A DNA stretch of 64,000 nucleotides from Lepus europaeus (Eukaryota; Chordata; Mammalia; Lagomorpha; Leporidae). The stretch is taken from contig NC_084850.1 in assembly GCF_033115175.1 (NCBI RefSeq), positions 13,609,218-13,673,217 of the forward strand, given 5' to 3'. Shown here piece by piece: positions 55,377-64,000 of this stretch; the first letter of the stretch is position 1, and every line of letters begins with the position of its first letter. A model generated the notes under the pieces. The model had not been told where the DNA came from. It made no database searches and worked only from the letters and a program-made list of their open reading frames with translations. The position numbers and the translations under genes were made by a program.

Positions 55377-55445
55377 TTTTTTTCCTAAGATTTATTATTT
55401 TATTTGAAAGAATTACATACAGGCTGAGGCAGAGAGAGAGAGAGG

Positions 55446-55496
<51 letters not shown>

Positions 55497-55740
55497 TCTT
55501 CCATTCGGTGGTTCACCCCCTAGTTGGCCTCAACAGCCGGAGCTGAGTCAGGCTAAAACCAGGAACACAGAACTCAATCTGGATTTCCTATACAGGTATC
55601 AGAGACCCAAGTATATGAACCATCAGCTGCTGCCTACCAAAATGAGTTTTATCAGGAAGTTAGAATTGAAAGTGGAGTTGGGACTCAAACCAGGCCTCCA
55701 AGCAGGGTTTAACAGGTGTGTGCAACACCTTTATGAATCA
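55377..55740 (-). mobile_element. C-SINE (right arm of inverted pair)
   Basis: TTTCCTAAGATTTATTATTTTATTTGAAAG, then a long (GA)n at about 55433-55493; head decayed near 55735. Tail-to-tail with the preceding SINE. Confidence 0.85.
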
Positions 55741-56156
55741 TTATGTATCCAGAATATAGCCCCACTATGTTACACATACTAAGTGCTTCACAAACTGGAA
55801 TGAAAGAAACAAATACATATGATACCTTCTACAAGAATCATATAAGGCTTCTTAGCTACTTAGAAAAGACAGCATAATCCATGGTATACCTCTTATATAT
55901 TCATTTATTATGATTAATATTTCCCATAAATTACCTCTGAAGATGGGAATACAGAAAAAATGAAATTGTCATCTTATAAACCTTCATTACTTTAAGATTT
56001 GATGAAGATTGAAAAAATGCTTCACTAACCCATAGATAAGTAACAACAATGGGTTATTAATCCTAGCCTTTGAGTTCAGTATTAGAGAAACAGTCATACT
56101 TTTAAATAGTATTCTTTTAGGTTCCTACACATTTGATCCAGGTAAGAGAAGGCCAC
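55741..56156. other. Interval with no recognised gene
   Basis: AT-rich, no coding frame. Confidence 0.45.
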
Positions 56157-56157
56157 T

Positions 56158-56512
56158 TTTTTAAAAAGACTCATTTATTTATTTGAAAAGTACGACAGTT
56201 ACAGAAAGAGAGAGAGAGAGAGAGAGAGAGAGCAAGACAGAGAGAGATAGAGATCTTTCTGCTGGTTCACTTCTCAGATAGCTGCAAAGGCTCAGGCTGG
56301 GTCAGGCCAAAGCTATGAGCCTGGAACTCCATCCAGGTCTCCAACGTGGGTGGCAGGAGTTGAAGTACTTGGGCTGTCTTTTGCTGCTTTTCCAGGCACA
56401 TTTTCAGGGGTTGGATAAGAAACAAAGCAGCCAAGACTCCAGTGAGCACTCATATGGGATGCTGGCATCACAGGTGGCAGCCTAAGCCGCTGTACCACAA
56501 TACCAGCCCCAG
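56158..56512 (-). mobile_element. C-SINE
   Basis: Tail AAAAAGACTCATTTATTTATTTG, (GA)n at about 56208-56232, head GCTGTACCACAATACCAGCCCC. Confidence 0.9.
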
Positions 56513-57570
56513 GAAAACAGTATTTGAGGATCTCATGCTCTCATCATATTTGCTACCTTTCCTTTCAGTTTTTCATAATTTCTGCAAGACGCTTAAACAT
56601 TTGCTTTTACAATAAAGGGCAAGTTTATTTTAAGATAACTGGCAAGTTAAGAGTCTAAATTAAAAAGAGTTTTAGTTTACATCATTGTTTTTAATGAACA
56701 GTCACATTAAGATTTTAAACATGCTGCTCCAGTATTACACTAAAGCAATATTCAAGTCACAGTCTGTTTATATTAGAAGGAAAGTCTCATTTCTCTGACT
56801 TCTCAGAACATTTTCATGCCCCCTATTATGAAGCACATTTATTCAGTCATTCTGAAAATATTTATTAAGCTCATTTCTGGCCAGGTGCAATCATGGGCAT
56901 ATCTTAGATTATTGTTATATAGACATCCCACCTCTGAGGCCATTCTCCTTGAGAGCAAAGCATGTGGCTAATTCTTCCCAGTACCTCTACCTGACAGAAT
57001 TCCTAACTCAGGGCTTAACACAAAGTGACTGATAAAGAAAAACTAGTTATATCAGACTAGTCCAAGAACCTCACGTGCATTTTATTTTTGCACATTGGCT
57101 GCTCCATACTTAATCTTTAAAAATCTCATTAAAACAAGTAAAGCCATTGCTTATTAGCAATAAGCTTCACATTCACTCTAGTAAACCAAATCTAGAAACA
57201 GAGTTAATGAATATGGAATCTTCACATTAACAGTATGAATTAAGGATTCAGTCAAAATAACTTTATGCGGATTTATAATAATATTATTTTGGCACAGCAA
57301 AATTGCTATTCTAGATAACTGCTTTATCTTAACCGAGGAGATGCACTAGGACTCATTAAGACCATGTTAACAACATAAACTGACAGGAATAAAATGCTCT
57401 TAAATTCTTCCAATACATATTTGCATAATAGTTGTTAATGGCTCCTAAGATACTGCTGGAAACTTTCAAACACACATTCAATGATTAAAATGATCTCAAA
57501 TTTGGATTTACATGATGAAATGTAACTGATCATTTGGAGAAATTAAAAACCTTAAGGTAAAATATGAGAA
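56513..57570. other. Interval with no recognised gene
   Basis: AT-rich; no coding frame or well preserved repeat. Confidence 0.45.
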
Positions 57571-57572
57571 AT

Positions 57573-57736
57573 TTTTGAAATGTTGAGGCAGAGATGGGGA
57601 GAGAGAGAGAAAGATCTCCCATCCAGTAGTTCACTCCCAGATGTCCACAGCAGTCAGGACTGGACCATGCTCCAATAAGGGATGCTGACAGTTGCAGGAT
57701 GCAGCTTATCTCACTGTACCACAATGCCTGCCACCA
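57573..57736 (-). mobile_element. C-SINE with internal deletion
   Basis: GGCAGAGATGGGGAGAGAG ... CCAGTAGTTCACTCCCAG ... GGGATGCTGACAG ... CTGTACCACAATGCCTGCC; the central body is missing. Confidence 0.78.
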
Positions 57737-58090
57737 CAAGTGACAACTTAACTGATGCATCAAATACTCCATTTTAAATACTTATTAAAGGCCAGACAGG
57801 CAATTTAATTACTGAAAGGTGATTTGAACAACTGTGTGCTTTTTAAAAAATACAACTTAATTGATTTATCTCAGTTATAATTTTGTTTTTAAATTTTATA
57901 AAGGGTGATTCTCAAATCATTCTAACACTACTGATAGTCCCCTTTTTGGAAAATCTGATGAACAATGAATCACAGAGACAATATGCTATAAAAGGAAACA
58001 AAAATGTTTTTCCCTTTATCATTTAAAAATATTTTCTGTGTGATTTTCAAAAAATAATTTTATCTAAATTAACATGACAAGATAATTAGT
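57737..58090. other. Interval with no recognised gene
   Basis: AT-rich, no coding signal. Confidence 0.45.
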
Positions 58091-58091
58091 A

Positions 58092-58435
58092 CATTAGGTA
58101 GCTTTTCGATACTACAACTAAATATCTGAGACAAGCTGATGCTGAAGGATGAAGACTTATTTTGGTTCATGGTTTTGGAGGTTCACAGAATATTATCAGG
58201 CTGTCCTCATTAGTTGTTCCATCTTAATCATGGGAGCTCCTTACAAGCAGCCTAATTCAATCAAATCACTTCCTGAAGGTCTCACCTTTAGTCACCAGAA
58301 GTGGATGAAGTTTACACTCTTAATCTATCTACCATGAATGTTAGTCTGGTAACCATCAACAGAAGTCTTTAGGAACCAAGCCTTTAACATATGGGCCTTT
58401 GGGGGATACTCAAACTAATATCTAAACCATAGCAT
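58092..58435 (-). mobile_element. MST/THE1-type MaLR LTR, antisense
   Basis: Ends GGGGGATACTCAAACTAATATCTAAACCATAGCA, the reverse complement of the usual MaLR start (TGCTATGGTTTGGAT). The body includes TTTTGGAGGTTCACAG and CCATCTTAATCATGGGAGC. Confidence 0.78.
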
Positions 58436-58612
58436 TTACATATAATTAGATTTCGACACAGAGACAAATTTTTGGTTAGTCAGTGACAAGAGCGCCCTTC
58501 CCACCATCTGAAAATGAGTCTCAAAGGACTTGAGAAAAGTCAAGTAAACAGCTTTCGTGATTTCATGTGCTAGTCCTTGTAATCAAGGTTTTGCTATGCT
58601 ATTGTAACTGAT

Positions 58613-58976
58613 CCACACTCCAGGAATTCTTTTTTTTTTTTTTTTGACAGGCAGAGTGGACAGTGAGAGAGAGAGACAGAGAGAAAGGTCTTCCTTTGCC
58701 ACTGGTTCACGCTCCAATGGCTGCCACGGCCGGCGCACCGCGTTGATCTGATGGCAGGAGCCAGGCGCTTATCCTGGTCTCCCATGGGTTGCAGGGCCCA
58801 AGCACTTGGGCCATCCTCCACTGCACTCCCGGGCCACAGCAGAGAGCTGGACAGGAAGAGGAGCAACCAGGACAGAATCTGGCGCCCCGACCGGGACTAG
58901 AACCTGGTGTGCCGGTACCTCAGGGTGGAGGATTAGCCTGTTGAGCCACGGCGCCAGCCCACACTCTAGGAATTCT
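58613..58976 (-). mobile_element. Young C-SINE with target duplication
   Basis: Inverted copy, poly-T at 58629, head GAGCCACGGCGCCAGCC. Flanks CCACACTCCAGGAATTCT / CCACACTCTAGGAATTCT (58613-58630, 58959-58976). Confidence 0.94.
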
Positions 58977-59237
58977 ATGGGTCTTGGGGGGTGGTTCATG
59001 TGTTTTCTGTCGAGACTCAATTGGAACTCTCATCTAATTGACTCCAATTAAACAATCAAAATCATCTCTCTCCTGGACCAATCATGAGAAACCAATCATG
59101 AGAACGTCCCTCTTTTTCAGCCTATAACAACCCTAGACAACCAGCCTTCAAAGCATCTCTCTACTTCAGGGACCCCTCTCAGTGTTGTCAGGAGCTTTTT
59201 GTTGTGTTTTGGTATTCCTTTAACTTCTTTCGTTATT
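58977..59237 (+). repeat. Possible class I LTR, left part
   Basis: Contains paired AACCAATCATGAGAA motifs and a CCTATAACAACCC TATA-like site. After the SINE at 59238-59573 it may continue (TTGTATAAACCACTTC ... CAAGACACAAACCTGG) to about 59700. Low confidence. Confidence 0.35.
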
Positions 59238-59575
59238 TTTTTAAAGTATTTATTTATTTTAAAGACAGAGTTACAAAGAGAGGAGCAAAAAGAGAGAGAA
59301 AGAGAAGAGAGAAAGATAGAGATCTCCCTGCTGGTGCTTTTAACAAATGGCCACAACAGCCAGGGCTGGGACAGGCAAAAGCCAGGAGCTTGGAACTCCA
59401 GGTGAGTCTGCACGTAGGTGGCATGAGCCCAAGCACTTGGGTCATCTTCCACTTCTCTCCCAGTCAAATCAGCAGGGATCTTGATAGGAAGTGGAGCAGC
59501 CAAGACTAGAACTGACACCCATATGGGATGCTGGCATCCCACCATCCACTGTGCCACAACGTTGACCAGCCCCTC
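59238..59575 (-). mobile_element. C-SINE
   Basis: Tail AAAGTATTTATTTATTTTAAAGACAG, head TGCCACAACGTTGACCAGCCCC. Confidence 0.88.
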
Positions 59576-59756
59576 TGCTTTCCTTGTATAAACCACTTCT
59601 GTTTTTCACACTCTTCTTTGTCCATGCTCTTCATTCTTTGTGGACGCAAGACACAAACCTGGCTGAGAAAAAGAACTGTGATAACCACAGACTCCTGCAA
59701 AATATTAATATTAATATAAATAATATTGTATACAGATTGAAGTTTTTGTTTAGGTT

Positions 59757-60147
59757 ATCTTTCTCTTTTAAAAATATTTATTTATTTGAAAATCAGAGTT
59801 ACAGAGAGTGAGGAGAGACAGAGACAGAGATCTTCCATCTTCTGGTTCACTCCTCAAATGGTCACCATGGCTAGGACTGGGCCAGTCTGAAGCCAGGAGC
59901 CAGAAGCTTTTTCTGGGACTCCCACATGGGTGCAGGGGCCCAAGCACTTAGGCCATCCTCTCTGCTTTCCCAGCCACATTCACAGGGAACTGGATTAGAA
60001 GTGGAGCAGCTGGGACTCAAACCACCACCCATATTGGATGCCAACACATCAGATGGTGGATTAACCTACTGTGACACAGTATCAGTTCTATATTTTTTTA
60101 AAAAAAGATGTATCTATTTATTTGAAGGCAGAGTTACAGAGAGGCAG

Positions 60148-60193
<46 letters not shown>

Positions 60194-60462
60194 CTTCCAT
60201 CCACTGGTTCACTCCTCAGATGACGACAATGGGCGGAGTTGCACTGATTTGAAGCCAGGAGCCAGGAGCTTCTTCCGAGTCTCCCAGACAGGTACAGGGG
60301 CCCAAGCCCTTGGGTCATCTTCTACTACTTCCCAGGACATAGCAGAGAGCTGGATTGAAAGTAGAGCAGGCAGGATTCGAACCAATACCCATATAGGATG
60401 CCAGCATTGCAGGCGGCAGCCTTACCCACTATGCCACAGAGCCAGCCCCCTATCTTTCTCTT
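59757..60462 (-). mobile_element. C-SINE doublet within one target duplication
   Basis: Two inverted C-SINEs in the same orientation (about 59769-60088 and 60094-60450). They lie between a single pair of direct repeats TATCTTTCTCTT (59757-59768, 60451-60462). The left copy probably inserted into the poly-T tail of the right one. The right copy has a long (GA)n at about 60150-60191. Confidence 0.85.
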
Positions 60463-60904
60463 AATAAAATTGGTTGCTTCCCATAACCTTGATTGCTTTA
60501 TCACAGCTGTAAAGTGGAGTCTTCATACTTTTCCCCCTTAAGAACTCTTAGTCCTTTCTTTTATTAAATGAAACTGTCAAACTCCAGCTGTATAGAAAAT
60601 ACCAAACACTCTATCTTGTATTTATTTTATGCTGTAAGAGTTTTTATTCAAAATTTATTTACCTACTTGGAATGGATATTGCAATCAATTAACTAGGGTA
60701 ATGGGATGAAGCGTCCTTCTCTTTTAATTACACAATCCCTGGCTACTTAATATTAAATGAGTTTAATTCTAGGAAGAGTTGAGTGAGAGAGCATCCACCT
60801 ATACCCAGAAACCATCTGCTTAGAAATATTAAATATACAAGAATTTTAACAGATGACATTTTTCTTTAAATGTTATGCTAGATCAATTCATAGAGGTCTG
60901 CATT
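60463..60904. other. Interval with no recognised gene
   Basis: AT-rich, no coding frame. Confidence 0.45.
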
Positions 60905-61240
60905 TTTAAATTAACATTTAGACATTTTGTGGTAAGAACAATCAACATGAGATATACTCTCAATAATTTTATGTGCACAATAGAGTATATTAATTATAGG
61001 TACCACATTGTATAGCTGGTATCTGCCACTTATTCATCTCAAGTAACAAAAAGTTTATACCTGTCAAAGAGCAACTCCTCAATTTCTCCCTCACTCAGTC
61101 TCTGGCAATCACTAATCTACCATCTGTTCCTATAAGTTGGATTATTTTAGATTCTTCTTAGAATACTGCAATGCTTGTCTTCCTGTGACTAATTTCACTT
61201 AACATAATGATTTTCCTTCACTTTTTAAATACAAATTATG
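60905..61240 (-). mobile_element. Old L1 3' end, minus strand
   Basis: TTTTGTGGTAAGAACAATCAACATGAGATATACTC ... CCTCACTCAGTCTCTGGCAATCACTAATC ... TGACTAATTTCACTTAACATAATG is typical of old mammalian L1 3' sequence in reverse. Confidence 0.75.
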
Positions 61241-62239
61241 CTACACATAGTAGTGATGTTCGTAAAGGATTAGCCAAACCATAAGCCAGTCCAGAATTAT
61301 AATGGTACAGAATAGGGAAGATATCCATTTGCAGGATTCATGATGAGGATGGTTAAAAATCACTTTTCTTCTCTGTAGAAGTTAAGCAAACATAACTCTC
61401 TCCATCACTTGAGGGACAACTCTTCTATGGAAAGAGAATGTGGAGACTTTGGAAACTCTGGATAATTTCTCTGCTCAGCATGCTGTTTGGATCCAAACAT
61501 CCTGAAGCCACATTCCAAAACAATTTTGATACATTCAGGAGAACAAGCTATAAGTGAGATAGGTCACTGCCTTGTGGAAATTCATTTCCATATGCCTTCT
61601 CTTACATTTTCAAATACTAACGTATGTGTTATAGTGCACTTAGAGTCTTGTCTCCATCTAACATTCCATTTGTGCTTTTGATAACTGTTGTTTCAAAATG
61701 ACTTCCAAACCCATGCCTTTTTTCTCTTTAGCAATCTCTCAGTGGTCCTTCTCCTACTACCACAATGTGTGTTTAATTCCTCTCCTTGCACTTAACTCTA
61801 GACAGTACCTCTTTTGTCATGCTTATCAAAATCACTTGAATATTGGGAATAAATCACCACTCTCCAGGTGTGGATGAGTTGATCATGCTCTGAAGTACTA
61901 TGAGGGACCACACAATATAGACAGTCCAAACCTACTTGCTTCGTTCATTTGACTCAGTTCGTACAAAGACAAGCCTGTTTCAGAAGACAGCAATTTAATG
62001 ACTTGCAAGTAAGCAACTGCAAGACATGGAGCCTCTCATGATGATGGGAAGCAAGATAAATCAAATAATTTAATAATTCATGACATTTCAACAAAAAGTG
62101 AGCCAATTATGGGAAAGACTAAAATGAAAAAGAGCATCAGGGAATTCGAGTGGTGAAAATGAGACATGACTTTTAATATATCACATTTAAAATTACTTTG
62201 TAATCATATATTGTGAATAGCTGGGCTGAATTTATGCTG
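61241..62239. other. Interval with no recognised gene
   Basis: AT-rich; frame 61487-61681 has no domain. Confidence 0.45.
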
Positions 62240-62450
62240 ACTTTCCTTTCATTTTTGTCATTTTGCAGATAGGTCCTGAGAGGTGATTTTACCAATGTTT
62301 GAGCTGTGTGATTTTGATCAAATAACCATATTTCTCTAGGCCTTAGGTTACACATCTATAAATAGAGAGAACTGTTGGAGAAATGAAGTCATGAATTTCT
62401 ATGCTTCACAACTTACATCATGGGGTTGGTGGCTGAGTGGTGTCTATAAA
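62240..62450 (-). mobile_element. MIR-like fossil SINE
   Basis: GAGCTGTGTGATTTTGATCAAATAACC, ATTTCTCTAGGCCTTAGGTTACACATCTATAAATAG matches the reversed MIR core. Confidence 0.65.
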
Positions 62451-62842
62451 TAGGATGTTTAACACTTCAGTAAGATATTGCTTAGTGCATTCAAGGGAAA
62501 TAGTAATCAATAAATAATTAAATGGACAAGTGCCTTTATTTTTTTTTAATTTTAAACGCCCAAGAATGATTTTGCATTGATTACAGAGTTCAACCAGTGG
62601 TCTTATGTAGAACAAACAGAGCAACAACAACAACAACCACAACAACAAAAATACTAAAAGGAATAAAATAGTAAGTTGTTCCTCAACAGTCTAGACAAGG
62701 GCTGATCCTGTCATTGTTGTTGTTGTTGTTGCTAAGTGAAATGGACACTATGAGAGACGATGACAAGTGCCTTTAAATTATGCATGCTGGTGATCTTCTA
62801 AATAGTATTTAAATTGCTGGATTGTAGAAATATGAAGATGGT

Positions 62843-63072
62843 GTGTCTAGTGCTGTGGCTCAGCAGATTAAGTCACCACCCACAGTGCCAGCTTCCAATC
62901 CATCTCACTGCTAATGTTCCTGGAAAAGCAGTGGAAGATGGCGAAACTCCTTGAGCTCCTGCACCCACTTGGGAGACCTGGAAGAAGCTCCTGGCTCCTG
63001 GCTTCAGCCTGGCCCAGTCCTGGCCATTGTGACCATTTAGGGAGTGAAACAGCAAATAGAAGGTCTCTTTCA
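62843..63072 (+). mobile_element. C-SINE (left arm of inverted pair), partial
   Basis: Head GTCTAGTGCTGTGGCTCAGCAG; internal gap after GTGCCAGC; cut at GAAGGTCTCTTTC by the next SINE. Confidence 0.88.
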
Positions 63073-63402
63073 GATTTATTTATTTATTTGACAGGTAGTT
63101 ATATATACAGTGAGAGAGAGAGAGAGAGACAGAGAGAAAGGTCTTCCTTCCATTGGTTCATCCCCCAGTTGGCCGCTATGGCTGGCACGCTGCGCCGATC
63201 CAAAGCCAGGAGCCAGGAGCTTCCTCCTGGTCTCCCAGGCGGGTGCAGGGCCCAAGGACTTGGGCCATCCTCCACTGCCCTCCCAAGCCACAGCAGAGAG
63301 CTGGACTGGAAGAGGAGCAACTGGGACTAGAACCGGCACCCATATGGGATGCCGGCACCACAGGTGGAGGATTAACCAAGTGCGCCACAGTGCCGGCCCC
63401 TA
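63073..63402 (-). mobile_element. Young C-SINE (right arm of inverted pair)
   Basis: AGATTTATTTATTTATTTGACAGG, (GA)n, head GCGCCACAGTGCCGGCCCC. It probably inserted in the 3' part of the preceding sense SINE. Confidence 0.92.
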
Positions 63403-63518
63403 TATCTTGTTATTTTATTGTATACCTTTTAGTTGGCATGAATTCTTGCTGGAATAAGGCCCAATGTTAATAAATAAGGAGATCATTTAGTTTGTATGTA
63501 CATGTATAGACACATAAG

Positions 63519-63925
63519 CCAGCCCTTACTCTTTTTAAAATTTCTTTTTTTTTTTTTAATTTTTTTTTTTTTATTTTTGACAGGCAGAGTGGACAGTGAG
63601 AGAGAGAGAGAGACAGAGAGAAAGGTCTTCCCTTGCCGTTGGTTCACCCTCCAATGGCCGCCGCGGTAGCGCGCTGCGGCCAGCGCACCGCGCTGTTCCG
63701 ATGGCAGGAGCCAGGTGCTTCTCCTGGTCTCCCATGGGGTGCAGGGCCCAAGGGCTTGGGCCATCCTCCACTGCACTCCCTGGCCACAGCAGAGAGCTGG
63801 CCTGGAAGAGGGGCAACCGGGACAGGATCGGTGCCCCGACCGGGACTAGAACCCGGTGTGCCGGCGCCGCAAGGCGGAGGATTAGCCTGTTGAGCCACGG
63901 CGCCGGCCAACCAGCCCTTACTCTT
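63519..63925 (-). mobile_element. Young C-SINE with perfect target duplication
   Basis: Long poly-T, GACAGGCAGAGTGGACAGTG, head GAGCCACGGCGCCGGCC. Exact 15-bp repeat CCAGCCCTTACTCTT (63519-63533, 63911-63925). It carries a 20-odd base GC-rich insertion CGGTAGCGCGCTGCGGCC near 63664 not seen in the other young copies. Confidence 0.95.
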
Positions 63926-64000
63926 GTAGATAACTTTCAGGGGCAGAAACCGTTAACAACTGCAGCAGAAAGTGATATGCACTGCAATCCTCGTCTGTGC

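Noticed and set aside
58977..59700. Possible full class I LTR around the SINE at 59.2-59.6 kb
   Set aside because: TATA-like and U5-like motifs exist but I could not fix TG/CA ends or a target duplication; kept only as a low-confidence feature for the left part.

Overview
This is mammalian nuclear DNA from a lagomorph, most likely the European rabbit (Oryctolagus) or a close relative. The deciding evidence is about forty copies of the tRNA-derived lagomorph C-SINE. Each has a head reading GCCGGCGCYGTGGCTCA, a pyrimidine (CT)n stretch and an A-rich (TAAA)n tail. Rabbit-type L1 3' ends are also present. The window is AT-rich and gene-poor, and most open frames in it are shadows of SINE bodies, LTRs and microsatellites. 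No complete cellular gene is visible.

Layout. 1-8.4 kb: L1 tails (1-460, 2275-3420, 5880-6660), C-SINEs and an antisense MLT1 LTR. 8.46-10.78 kb: a young class II (betaretrovirus-like) provirus on the minus strand, with two 428-bp LTRs identical by eye, a perfect 6-bp target duplication, PBS, PPT and one open 262-codon frame made by an internal deletion. 12.08-12.59 kb: a class I-like solo LTR. 12.82-15.39 kb: a second, older element of the same class II family with broken RNase H and integrase frames. Its left end is an inverted LTR fragment, yet the whole is flanked by a perfect 6-bp duplication. 17.0-19.9 kb: an L1 broken by an old C-SINE, by an 828-bp class I solo LTR carrying a minisatellite, and, four bases further on, by a 521-bp solo LTR of the class II family. 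20-30 kb: SINEs, an MST/MLT-type MaLR LTR split by a SINE, MIR and MER20 fossils, and a 36-nt U2 snRNA retrofragment with its target duplication. 30.4-31.8 kb: a GC-richer island with two coding-looking minus-strand pieces, one resembling a FYVE zinc-finger exon of the FGD family and one an unidentified terminal open frame. 32-64 kb: L2, MIR, MLT1, L1 tails, another class II solo LTR (37085-37415), a class I LTR followed by a tRNA-Pro-like PBS (near 45.1-45.7 kb), and dense C-SINEs, several nested or in inverted pairs.

Nothing here works as an operon or pathway. The main interest is the retroelement record: one endogenous retrovirus family seen as a recent deleted provirus, an older element with inverted ends and a solo LTR, with a U3 repeat whose copy number varies and with no env region in either internal sequence.
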